The notes under the pieces are model-generated. The model was not told the DNA's origin. It did no database searches and worked only from the letters and a program-made list of their open reading frames with translations. From an uncultured Eggerthella sp. (lineage in GTDB: Bacteria; Actinomycetota; Coriobacteriia; Coriobacteriales; Eggerthellaceae), in assembly GCA_902464295.1 (NCBI GenBank), contig CABQIW010000022.1, positions 1 through 37,019 on the forward strand: a DNA stretch of 37,019 bases, in the 5' to 3' direction. This document shows, piece by piece, positions 1 through 7,824 of this stretch; positions within the stretch are counted from its first letter, which is position 1; every line of letters begins with the position of its first letter. The translations under genes were made by a program, and so were the position numbers.

Positions 1-35
1 GATCCATTGCTCTGAACTGCGCAAAAGGCTGCCTC

Positions 36-1064
36 ATGAAAAAGAACCTGAAGAAGATACTTGTTGGTCTTGTGCTCGTTATCGTGCTCGCGGTCGTCTT
101 CTTACGAGGCGATCAACTTGAAGAGCTCGTTACCACGATCGAACGCGGAGCTCCCCTCTTCCTCATTGGCGCGATTCTGTTCCAGATGGGGAAATACTTC
201 GCTCAAGGAGCTTCCTTCATCTGGTGCTTCAAATCGGTTGGATCATACCTCAGCCTCAAAGAAGGAATAAAGCTCGTTTTTGCGACGTTCTTCGTCGATA
301 CAGTCATTCCTTCGTTCAATATGTCCGGAACCTCGATCGTGATCGCAGAAGCAGCCCATGAGCATATCTCGGCTGGCAAAGCAACAGGAGCCGCGCTGCT
401 CCGTCAGGTATCGATCAATGCAGGCTTCTTGGTGATCATGGTCATCGGTTTTGCGATCTTAGGCATCGCGGGCGGATTGAATGCAGGATGGATCGCCCTT
501 GGCGCCGTCGCGATCCTTATCGTAGGCGGCATGGTCGCCGCGATGGCGTTCGCTGCGATGAAGCCCGACCTGCTCTTGAAGCTGCTCGCCCCCTTCGTTC
601 ACATCATCGATAGATTCTTGACCAAACGCAAGAAGAAGCCCGTTGATGCTTGGGTGAAGGATACGGTCAACACCTATGCACAATCTGCAGCGCTCATGAC
701 GAAGAACAAGCAAGACATAGGGGCTGATCTGGGCCTCAATGTTGCCGCGAGCATCTTCGAGCTTGGGTGCTTCGCTTTTGTCGCTCTAGCTTTCGGCGTA
801 CACGACATCGAAGCGATGATCTGCGGATATGTTGTAGTGACCCTGTTCGCGATGATCTCGTTCGTCCCTCAAGGGGTAGGCATAGTAGAGGCAGCAGCGC
901 TCGTTGCCTTTGCTCTTTTCGGCATCGATCAGGCAACCGCCATGGCAGTTATCATGGTCTATCGTGCGATCGTTTTCTGGCTGCCCTTCCTGATCGGCGC
1001 CGTGGTCATCCAGCGGAGCAAGCTGCTCTCCGAACATGAGAAGGCCGCGAAGAGCGCATCGTAG
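36..1064 (+). CDS. Flippase-like (lysylphosphatidylglycerol synthase TM-domain, UPF0104 type) membrane protein
   Basis: A 342-residue integral membrane protein with about eight hydrophobic segments (roughly residues 7-25, 40-58, 80-96, 128-148, 152-172, 230-253, 262-283 and 295-325). The organisation resembles the membrane domain of MprF and the stand-alone UPF0104/AglD2 proteins, which are thought to move lipids or lipid-linked molecules across the membrane. The late segment with GVGIVEAA is typical of the family. There is no C-terminal aminoacyl-transferase domain, so it is not a complete MprF. The ATG at 36 has AAAAGG seven bases upstream and opens with a normal family N-terminus. However, the reading frame stays open to the left edge, and a stop in another frame at 13-15 may be the end of an upstream gene. 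It converges with the YhgE gene, 65 bases away. The substrate cannot be told. Confidence 0.8.
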   Translation: MKKNLKKILVGLVLVIVLAVVFLRGDQLEELVTTIERGAPLFLIGAILFQMGKYFAQGASFIWCFKSVGSYLSLKEGIKLVFATFFVDTVIPSFNMSGTSIVIAEAAHEHISAGKATGAALLRQVSINAGFLVIMVIGFAILGIAGGLNAGWIALGAVAILIVGGMVAAMAFAAMKPDLLLKLLAPFVHIIDRFLTKRKKKPVDAWVKDTVNTYAQSAALMTKNKQDIGADLGLNVAASIFELGCFAFVALAFGVHDIEAMICGYVVVTLFAMISFVPQGVGIVEAAALVAFALFGIDQATAMAVIMVYRAIVFWLPFLIGAVVIQRSKLLSEHEKAAKSAS

Positions 1065-1129
1065 GCAACGGTGAACCTTCCGATAAGACTTGCTCCTGCG
1101 AACCACTGTCGAACAGCTTGACACAACAG

Positions 1130-3316
1130 CTACTCGATCAAGTTCGTCGACTCGACCGTGCGCACATACCACTGCATGAACTTCTCAAGAGGCTTTCTGA
1201 GGGCATATCCTAAGAGCGCTGCCGGAACCAAGAAGAGCGCCAGCTCGCCCATGGCTATCCAAAAATCATTCTGATAGATGCCGAACATAGCCGCGCGCAT
1301 GGCTTCCACCACATGCGTTGCGGGCATCCAAGGGCTTATCATCTGGACGAAATCAGGCAAGATCACGAGCGGATATGACCCATTGCACGCAGTTACTTGC
1401 ACGATGAGCATCAAGACCGCGATCGCTTTGCCAAGGTTCGCGAACGACACCACGAGCGCATAGATGATGAACGTGAACACCAGACCCGCGAACCAGTACA
1501 CGAGCATGAACAGCAGCGGATGCACCACTGAGATATCGAGGAAGAAGAGGTTACCGAGCGCCATGAACGTGGTCTGCGCCAACGAGAGCAATGCGCAGAT
1601 GAGGAAGTGACCCGTGAAGAGTTGACGGGGTTTCGGATCTTTGAGCTTATCCTTCATGCGCTGCGAAATACGAGGCTTCACCGCGACCATGATGAGAAGC
1701 GACCCGATGAAGATAGCGAGCGTAGTATAGAGCGGCGCCATCGATGCACCGAACGATTGGCTCGGGAAGACTGCGGTGCGCTCGATGTTCACAGGAGCTG
1801 CAAGCGCATGAGCTAAACCTTCCACGTCCGCCGAAAGCAGATCATGAAGCGTCTTCGAATCCCCTGCCACCGCCGCACGGCGCAGCTTCTCTGCGGTGCT
1901 CGAAAGTTGATCGGCGGCATTTCGAAGCTCATCTGCCGATTCAGCTGATTGCCCAAGCGCATCGTTGAAGGTGCCTTCGAGCGACTCGCTTCCTTCGATC
2001 GAGAAGGGGTCTTGCTCCGAGAGCACCGTTGCTCCCTCCGAGAAGGCCTTTGCCGCAGCTTTGGAAGAGCGTTCGAACTCTTCGAGTGCAGGACCAACCT
2101 CCTGATCGTAGGTCTTCTGCAAGGTATCGAGCTCAGCCTTCGCCTCAGCAGACACCTTTTCAAGCTCAGCGATATCCGCTTTTGCTTGCGCGTTGGCGTG
2201 GTCAAGATCATCGGCGCTTTGGTTGAGCAGATCACGCAGCGCTTCGAGCGTTTTCACCGTTGAATCGAGACGATCCGCCATAGCAAGAAGCACCGGCTGC
2301 ACATCGCTCGGAACATTCGGTGCGATCTGGCGCAAGAGCGCAGAGAGCTCCTGATAGCTTGCGATCTGCGCAGAAACCGCCTCTGCCTGCGTGCGCATAC
2401 TGCTCGCCATCGCACTCGATGTATTTCCAAGTGCGCCTGCAGCGTCTTTTGCAGCCTGCGCAAGCTGCTCGTAGCTTTGGGTCGAAGCCTTGAGCGCTTC
2501 TTTGAACGTCGTTGTCGCGCTATTGAGCGCTTCAGCAGTCTCGCTGACCCCTTCTGCCACGCCTGCTGTCGAGCCGGCAACTGAACCGAAGCCTGCTTGT
2601 GTGGCTTCGATGAGCTTAGTAGCGGAGTCGAGCGCATCTTTCGAGGCGCTACCGAACGCTCCGAATACCTCGACCGCACTGGCGGCATTATCTAAAACGC
2701 GTGAAGTGGCCTCCAGATGATCGGCAAGCGCAACAACACGCGCATCAGCGCCATTCTCATCAAGGTAATTCGCCATCACATGCACGAGCGAGAGCGAGAT
2801 CTCGCTGACCGATTGAGCGAATGCCTCATTTACCGCATACGAGACCGAAGATGCTCCTTGATCCGTGATCTTCGGTGCGATCACGTTCTTCTTCTGGTTG
2901 GAATAGTAGGTGATGCGCGCCTGCTCTCCCCCATCGCTATAGAACGTGAGCATATCTTTGCTGAACGTTGAAGGGATGACCACAGCCGCATAGTAGCGAC
3001 CGGCCTTCGCTCCATCTATCGCTTCTTCTTCAGAGACGAACTCCCATTTGATCTGGTCGTTCGACCGAAGCGCAGAGATCACCTGCTCTCCCAGGTTCAT
3101 CCGCATAGGAACAAGATCGCTCTGATAACCCTCATCGGTGTTCGCGACCGCGACCTTCACATTGCCGGTGTTATCGAAGACATCCCAGCACGCGATGATA
3201 TTATAGAACGCGAAGATCGAAGGGAGCAAGATAAGGCCAAGCGTCACGATGCCATTGACCACATTGCCGAACAGGTTCTTAAGATCCGCTTTGAATATCG
3301 CAAGGATGTTCTTCAT
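1130..3316 (-). CDS. YhgE/Pip family membrane protein (ABC-2 permease-like), shorter of two
   Basis: A 728-residue protein with YhgE/Pip architecture. One N-terminal transmembrane helix (about residues 20-42, with LLPSIFAFYNI) is followed by a long extracellular part of about 470 residues, rich in Ala, Ser, Glu and Leu and mostly predicted coiled coil. About five C-terminal helices form an ABC-2 transporter-like permease domain. Its N-terminal extracellular start (VAVANTDEGYQ) is the family signature. Relatives include phage-infection protein Pip and EsaA-like proteins; the substrate is generally unknown. Its ATG overlaps the stop of the longer upstream paralogue in ATGA (3313-3316), so the two are translationally coupled and probably made in equal amounts, perhaps as a heterodimer. 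No nucleotide-binding subunit lies nearby. Stop is TAG at 1130-1132; no clear terminator follows before the convergent gene. Confidence 0.85.
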   Translation of the reverse strand: MKNILAIFKADLKNLFGNVVNGIVTLGLILLPSIFAFYNIIACWDVFDNTGNVKVAVANTDEGYQSDLVPMRMNLGEQVISALRSNDQIKWEFVSEEEAIDGAKAGRYYAAVVIPSTFSKDMLTFYSDGGEQARITYYSNQKKNVIAPKITDQGASSVSYAVNEAFAQSVSEISLSLVHVMANYLDENGADARVVALADHLEATSRVLDNAASAVEVFGAFGSASKDALDSATKLIEATQAGFGSVAGSTAGVAEGVSETAEALNSATTTFKEALKASTQSYEQLAQAAKDAAGALGNTSSAMASSMRTQAEAVSAQIASYQELSALLRQIAPNVPSDVQPVLLAMADRLDSTVKTLEALRDLLNQSADDLDHANAQAKADIAELEKVSAEAKAELDTLQKTYDQEVGPALEEFERSSKAAAKAFSEGATVLSEQDPFSIEGSESLEGTFNDALGQSAESADELRNAADQLSSTAEKLRRAAVAGDSKTLHDLLSADVEGLAHALAAPVNIERTAVFPSQSFGASMAPLYTTLAIFIGSLLIMVAVKPRISQRMKDKLKDPKPRQLFTGHFLICALLSLAQTTFMALGNLFFLDISVVHPLLFMLVYWFAGLVFTFIIYALVVSFANLGKAIAVLMLIVQVTACNGSYPLVILPDFVQMISPWMPATHVVEAMRAAMFGIYQNDFWIAMGELALFLVPAALLGYALRKPLEKFMQWYVRTVESTNLIE

Positions 3317-5922
3317 CGCTTACCACCTCGCTTGGGCGGCAGCAAGGAGGCATCTTCGTGCAAGCTGCGAGAATCGCTATAGCGCTCGACCTTGCGATCA
3401 GCATAGATCGTACGCAGCTTCTCGGAGTCCATCGAGTCAAGCTGTAACTGACGACGCATGCTGTAGCGCAGTTCCTCAACTATGATCAAGAAACCGCACA
3501 CGAGAGCGAACCATATGAGCCACGCAGTGAGCAATACGATCTTCTCGGTCATGGTGAGCGAGAATGCCACCGTGAACCCAATGGGCACCAAGATGCCGAG
3601 CGCGATCGTAGCACGCATCAGCCGCGGATAAAGACGCGTAAAGCGCTCATAGCGCTCTTGAACGTTTTGCTGGAACAGATCATGATCGGCAAGCGCTGCG
3701 ATGACCTGGCTCATACGATACCGTCGTGCTGGCACGACCGCACTTTCTCCGTTGTAGATATCGCCCTCTTCGATCTGACGCGCGAACATGCGGTTCACGT
3801 TCGCAAGACGCGGACGAAGCGCAAGGCCGATCCCCATGAAGATCACGAAGAACAACGAAAGCATGGTAAGCGTGAAAGCAAAATCGTTGCCGTAGAAGCC
3901 GCACATCGCCTCACGCATCGCACCGATGCCATAAGTGAACGGGAAGAACGGATAGATCGCCTGGAAGAACGGGGAGGTCATCTCTATAGGATAGAGACCG
4001 GTCGCTCCAGGAATCTGCGCGAAGACCAAGATGATGCAGATGCCCTTCCCCACATGCTGGAGCGTAACGGAAAGGCAATAGATGATGCTGAGATACGCTA
4101 GCGAGCACATCGCAGCAGCTACATAGAGCGCAGGGATATTGACCGGCGTGATACCCATGAGCAAAAGGCCCGACACGCAGATGACCGCCTGAAGTACCAC
4201 GAGTAACGCCATAAGGAGAAAACGCCCAAGATAGCGCTGCCAGATCTTCAGCTGACGAATACCCCTGCCATCCACTTCTTGCTTCATGATGATGAGCAGC
4301 ATGAACGCTCCGATCCAAAAGGTGAGGTTCATGAACAAGGGCGCCATAGCAGCACCATACGAATCGACTGTGTACAGCTCTTCGGTCTTGAGCAGCGTTG
4401 GAGATGCAACGAATTGAGCGATCTGGCTCGAATCAAGGCTGCTCTGTCCTAATAGACGCTCTAGGAATCCTGCAGTTGAGAGCGAAACCACATCGCTGCG
4501 CACCATATCCAACTCTTCGGCTGCCTCTTGCTCGGTACTCCGCGTTTCACTCAAAGTAGTCGAGGCGATATCGAGCGTCGCGTTCAGCTCGTCGAGCGCA
4601 GCTTGCGCAGGTGGAACGAGTGCCTTCTGCTCTGCGACCGTTGAAGAGAGATCGGCAGTAGCTCGCGAGAGCTTCGTGATAGCAGCGCTCACTTGAGGGA
4701 TGGTTTCTGTGAAGGCCTTCGTTCCCATTGCTTGGGCGTTATCGATGCCTTCGAACGCTGCCTTCGAGAAATCCTCATTCGCCTTTTTCAGAGTTTCGAT
4801 ATCTTCGCCCATCTGCGTCGAAGTCCCTTGAAGGCTCGTTACCGTCTCTGAGGTCTGCTTGTTCAGGTTGTCCAAAGAAGCGACCAGCGAACGCAGCTGT
4901 TCTTTGTAATCGCTTGAATCGGGAAGCGTATCGCAAAGCGTCGTGAGCTCGTCGATGAGCACTTGATTGCGCTCGACGATGCCTTTCGCTTCCGCAAGAG
5001 CAAGATCGGCAGAGCCTTTGGCCTTCGAAATATCGCTGAGCCCAGTCGCGATCGTAGAAGAGGCCTTCGTGATCGTTTGTGAAAGATAGGTAGTGGTCTT
5101 CCCGAGGCTCACCAAACCCTGCGCCGCATAGGTGTTGAGCGCACTGGCCGCCGTCTCCCCTTGATCAGCAGCATTCTTCAGCTCTTTTGCCGCTTCATCG
5201 AGCTTACCCGTTGCCTCCCCGAGCTTATCGTGCGCGTTCGAGACGCCCGTCTTTGCTTGGTCGATCGCGCTACCTACCTGGTCGATCGAACTATCCATGA
5301 GTGAAAGAGCATCGAGTGCGCTGTCCATCTGCTCAAGTGCCTTAGAGCGCACCTTCTTGAGCGCATCGTGCATTTCGCCCGAAGCGCCATCGATCGCGCT
5401 CACCGCCGCCTTGCTCACCGTACCCACGAATTCAGCGTTCACCGTACGATCGAGCGTATTCGACCCGGTATCGGTTATCTTGGGCGCAACAGGGCCGGTC
5501 TTTTCGTTCACATAGTATTGGATGCTCGGTTTTTCATCCTTGCCTTCCGTAAGCGCGATGAGCCGCTCGCTGAAATCGGAGGGGATGACGAACACTGCAT
5601 AACACACTCCTGCGTTAAGCTCGTTCATCGCCTCAGTACGGTTAACGAATTGCCAGTCAAGCTGGTCGTTCTCCTTGAGCCCAGCCACCACCTGCGAACC
5701 GACATCAATCTGGCCTGTAAGCTCGGAGTGCGCTGGCACATCTTCATTCACCACGCATACGCGCATCGCAGAGGTGTTGTCATACGGGTTCCAAAACCCT
5801 GCCACGTTGTACCAGGTGTAGATGGAGGGCAACACGATCAAGAACAGGATGACCATAAGAGCAGGCGGAACTTTAAGGAGGCGAAGAATATCGCGCTTGA
5901 ATACGAGCCAAACGTTTTTCAT
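3313..5922 (-). CDS. YhgE/Pip family membrane protein with extra C-terminal membrane module, longer of two
   Basis: An 869-residue paralogue of the downstream YhgE/Pip protein. It has an N-terminal helix with LPSIYTWYNVAGFWNPY, an extracellular signature (RVCVVNEDVPA), a coiled-coil-rich region of roughly 430 residues, and ABC-2-like helices up to about residue 695. It then continues for about 175 residues not found in its partner: a charged linker, two more hydrophobic segments (around 760-815) and a basic, hydrophilic tail ending in KRGGKR. The start at 5922 was chosen because AAGGAGG lies eight bases upstream; a frame-open ATG at 5955 has no ribosome-binding site. It is the first gene of a two-gene operon, with a candidate promoter and operator-like inverted repeat upstream (6032-6095). 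Function is unknown; export of a toxic or cell-surface compound is only a guess. Confidence 0.85.
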   Translation of the reverse strand: MKNVWLVFKRDILRLLKVPPALMVILFLIVLPSIYTWYNVAGFWNPYDNTSAMRVCVVNEDVPAHSELTGQIDVGSQVVAGLKENDQLDWQFVNRTEAMNELNAGVCYAVFVIPSDFSERLIALTEGKDEKPSIQYYVNEKTGPVAPKITDTGSNTLDRTVNAEFVGTVSKAAVSAIDGASGEMHDALKKVRSKALEQMDSALDALSLMDSSIDQVGSAIDQAKTGVSNAHDKLGEATGKLDEAAKELKNAADQGETAASALNTYAAQGLVSLGKTTTYLSQTITKASSTIATGLSDISKAKGSADLALAEAKGIVERNQVLIDELTTLCDTLPDSSDYKEQLRSLVASLDNLNKQTSETVTSLQGTSTQMGEDIETLKKANEDFSKAAFEGIDNAQAMGTKAFTETIPQVSAAITKLSRATADLSSTVAEQKALVPPAQAALDELNATLDIASTTLSETRSTEQEAAEELDMVRSDVVSLSTAGFLERLLGQSSLDSSQIAQFVASPTLLKTEELYTVDSYGAAMAPLFMNLTFWIGAFMLLIIMKQEVDGRGIRQLKIWQRYLGRFLLMALLVVLQAVICVSGLLLMGITPVNIPALYVAAAMCSLAYLSIIYCLSVTLQHVGKGICIILVFAQIPGATGLYPIEMTSPFFQAIYPFFPFTYGIGAMREAMCGFYGNDFAFTLTMLSLFFVIFMGIGLALRPRLANVNRMFARQIEEGDIYNGESAVVPARRYRMSQVIAALADHDLFQQNVQERYERFTRLYPRLMRATIALGILVPIGFTVAFSLTMTEKIVLLTAWLIWFALVCGFLIIVEELRYSMRRQLQLDSMDSEKLRTIYADRKVERYSDSRSLHEDASLLPPKRGGKR

Positions 5923-6031
5923 GCGCGCCGCCTCCTTCCTTGACCGTAAATGCATGAGGTTAACAGATTATTCTATCGTTTGTTGAAGGGTGCGCACCTT
6001 GTAGAGCGCGAATCGAATGTGAAAGATGCCA

Positions 6032-6059
6032 TTGGAATGGTCACGAACCATCAATCCAA
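6032..6059. promoter_or_regulatory. Operator-like interrupted inverted repeat upstream of the YhgE/Pip pair
   Basis: The arms are TTGGA-ATGGT and ACCAT-(CAA)-TCCAA around the centre CACGA. The inner 15 bases (6037-6051) form 5-base inverted arms around 5 bases, and the outer TTGGA/TCCAA pair is offset by three bases. It lies right at the expected transcription start of the candidate promoter at 6067-6095, a usual place for a repressor site. YhgE/Pip genes often sit beside TetR-type regulators, but none is encoded in this window, so the regulator would act from elsewhere. Confidence 0.4.
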
Positions 6060-6066
6060 CAGATTC

Positions 6067-6095
6067 ACTTTACTTGTATGAATATCCTTCTTCAA
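6067..6095 (-). promoter_or_regulatory. Candidate promoter of the YhgE/Pip operon
   Basis: Read on the minus strand, TTGAAG (6090-6095) is separated by 17 bases from TAAAGT (6067-6072). Each hexamer matches the sigma-70 type consensus at four positions. The -35 overlaps the T-tract of the gadB terminator, so the operon would start immediately after the previous transcript ends. This is a by-eye prediction. Confidence 0.35.
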
Positions 6096-6137
6096 AAAAC
6101 AAGATACCGACCTCCCCTTTACAAGGAGGTCGGTATC
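6094..6137 (-). terminator. Rho-independent terminator of gadB
   Basis: A 13-base-pair perfect stem (6103-6115 with 6125-6137) with a 9-base loop is followed on the minus strand by a run of six T (6094-6099). It lies 75 bases after the gadB stop and closes the gad transcript. Confidence 0.9.
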
Positions 6138-6211
6138 GGGGTGGGTCACATGCCTCGTGCACATAGACTCAAGATGATGCGTTCGGCTCTTTAGCAGCCA
6201 AACGTTTTTGC

Positions 6212-7657
6212 TTATCGACCGCTATGATCGAATGACTTCTTCGGTGCGATATTGCTATCCTGAGCACCGATGACCGTAGCATTATCGAGGTTCGCGATTT
6301 CTGCCTTCATGTCCTTCAAGAACTTGTCTGCCATGGTCATGGAGAGGTCTGCACGCGTTACGATACGCTGGCAGGTGACATGTTCCATGTTCGCAGGCAG
6401 CGGATAGGCAGGGATCTGCCAGCCATGCATACGCAGACGATCGTCCAGATCATAGAGCGTCCACTTCTTGCCCGCCTTAGGATCGAGGCTCCAGCACAGG
6501 ATCGGTACTTCGGTCGCCTCTTCATACATGATGAAGATACCCAGATCCTTGATGCCCTGAACCAGATGATGTGCAACATCCATGGTGCGCATATGGATCT
6601 CTTTGTAGCCCTCGAAGCCATTACGCATGAACACGTAGTACTGGCCGATGATCTGAGAAGCGCTGCGGCTGAAGTTGATAGCCATGGTCGCTTCCTGGCC
6701 ACCCAGATAGCTTACCCAGAAGATCAGATCCTCAGGCAGAGCTTCCTTGCTACGCCAGCAAACCCAACCAATGCCCGGATACACCAGACCATACTTGTGA
6801 CCAGAAGTGCTGATGGACCAAACGTTGGGGAGCTTGAAGTCCCAATCCAGATCGGGCTCGATGAACGGAGCGACCATTGCACCCGATGCGCCATCAACGT
6901 GAATGCGAACAGGAACCTTCGCCGTCTTGTTGTACTCGGTAAGAGCAGCGTCAACGCCCTTCACATCGTCGTAGCGACCCGTATAGGTGATGCCAAGAAG
7001 GCAAACAACGCAGATGGTGTGATCGTCAACGTATTTCATCGCATCTTCTGCGGTCATATAGAGATGATCGGCCTCCATAGGAACGAGACGCATCTCGATG
7101 TCCCAGTAGCGGCAGAACTTCTCCCAGCAAACCTGATAACCAGAAGTGATAACGAGATTTGGACGATGCGAGGAATAGATATCGATCCCTGCAGCTTTCG
7201 CGAGCGCCTTCCAGCGGAAGAGCGCTGCAAGACCACCGAGCATACATGCCTCAGATGAACCAACGGTCGAAGTGCCCATGGGCTCCTCATCAGGATTAGC
7301 ATGCCACAAGTTCTGGATGATCTTCACGCAACGGTTCTCGAGGTCTGCGGTCATCGGATATTCATCCTTGTCGATCGCGTTCTTCTCGAGCGTTTCTTTC
7401 ATCAACTCTGCTGCTTCGGGCTCCATATAGGTCTGGACGAACGTACAGAGATTCTGATGCGCGTTACCTTCCGTGCCGATGTACTCACGGATGATCTCGC
7501 TTGCGATACGCGGCTCGATCGGATCGTGGTTGAGCTTGTCCACCGGCATCTCTACATCTGAAGCATATGAACCGAAGATCGGGCTTAGATAGCCAGTTTG
7601 AGCATTCATTTCGCCTAATTCTTCGGTCGAAACGAGCTTTACGTCTTTGTCAGTCAT
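6212..7657 (-). CDS. gadB: Glutamate decarboxylase (PLP-dependent)
   Basis: The 481-residue product decarboxylates glutamate to GABA, consuming a cytoplasmic proton. Together with a glutamate/GABA antiporter this gives acid resistance and a small proton-motive gain. Length and sequence match bacterial GadA/GadB throughout: the substrate- and cofactor-binding stretch GTSTVGSSEA (about 128-137), the HVDGASGAMVAPF block before the cofactor lysine, and the PLP Schiff-base Lys288 in SGHKYG, followed by the YLGGQ and FSRSASQ motifs. The C-terminus (PKKSFDHSGR) resembles the E. coli tail ending near FKHT, whose His closes the active site at neutral pH. The ATG at 7657 follows AAGGAG. It lies 167 bases downstream of gadC on the same strand and is followed by a strong terminator. 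Confidence 0.97.
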   Translation of the reverse strand: MTDKDVKLVSTEELGEMNAQTGYLSPIFGSYASDVEMPVDKLNHDPIEPRIASEIIREYIGTEGNAHQNLCTFVQTYMEPEAAELMKETLEKNAIDKDEYPMTADLENRCVKIIQNLWHANPDEEPMGTSTVGSSEACMLGGLAALFRWKALAKAAGIDIYSSHRPNLVITSGYQVCWEKFCRYWDIEMRLVPMEADHLYMTAEDAMKYVDDHTICVVCLLGITYTGRYDDVKGVDAALTEYNKTAKVPVRIHVDGASGAMVAPFIEPDLDWDFKLPNVWSISTSGHKYGLVYPGIGWVCWRSKEALPEDLIFWVSYLGGQEATMAINFSRSASQIIGQYYVFMRNGFEGYKEIHMRTMDVAHHLVQGIKDLGIFIMYEEATEVPILCWSLDPKAGKKWTLYDLDDRLRMHGWQIPAYPLPANMEHVTCQRIVTRADLSMTMADKFLKDMKAEIANLDNATVIGAQDSNIAPKKSFDHSGR

Positions 7658-7675
7658 GATGAACTCCTTAGTCTT

Positions 7676-7695
7676 TTCTTCGGTATTACGAAGAA
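7676..7695 (-). other. Hairpin just ahead of the gadB ribosome-binding site
   Basis: TTCTTCG and CGAAGAA form a 7-base-pair stem around a six-base loop, ending about 18 bases before the gadB start codon. No T-run follows, so it is not a terminator. It could affect gadB translation or mark an mRNA processing end; no function can be shown. Confidence 0.35.
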
Positions 7696-7768
7696 CCTTT
7701 TTCCTTTACCTAGTTTCCTTCTGTTTACCTTATGATGCGTACGCTCTCCGCGTCGCTGCTTCGTCGCC

Positions 7769-7805
7769 TCTCCCTTCACCCTCGGTTCTTGAAAGCGAAG
7801 GGAGA
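7769..7805 (-). other. Intercistronic stem-loop between gadC and gadB
   Basis: A 9-base-pair perfect stem (TCTCCCTTC at 7769-7777 with GAAGGGAGA at 7797-7805) encloses a 19-base loop. It starts 20 bases after the gadC stop, and no T-tract follows on the minus strand. Hairpins in this position commonly protect upstream mRNA or allow processing, so gadC and gadB could be made at different levels from one transcript. That role is inference. Confidence 0.4.
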
Positions 7806-7824
7806 ACACGACCGATAGCTATGA

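Noticed and set aside
1065..1129. Terminator between the convergent flippase-like gene and the YhgE operon
   Set aside because: No stem followed by a T-run was found on either strand in this 65-base gap.
6103..6137. Similarity of the gadB terminator arm to the ppdK terminator arm (both GACCTCC/GGAGGTC)
   Set aside because: Two terminators sharing a 7-base arm is weak evidence for a repeat family; flanks and loops differ.
7750..7761. Shared 12-mer GCGTCGCTGCTT in the gadC-gadB gap and in the permease leader (near 11279-11290)
   Set aside because: It is a single match without a wider alignment or matching position relative to the genes; it may be chance.
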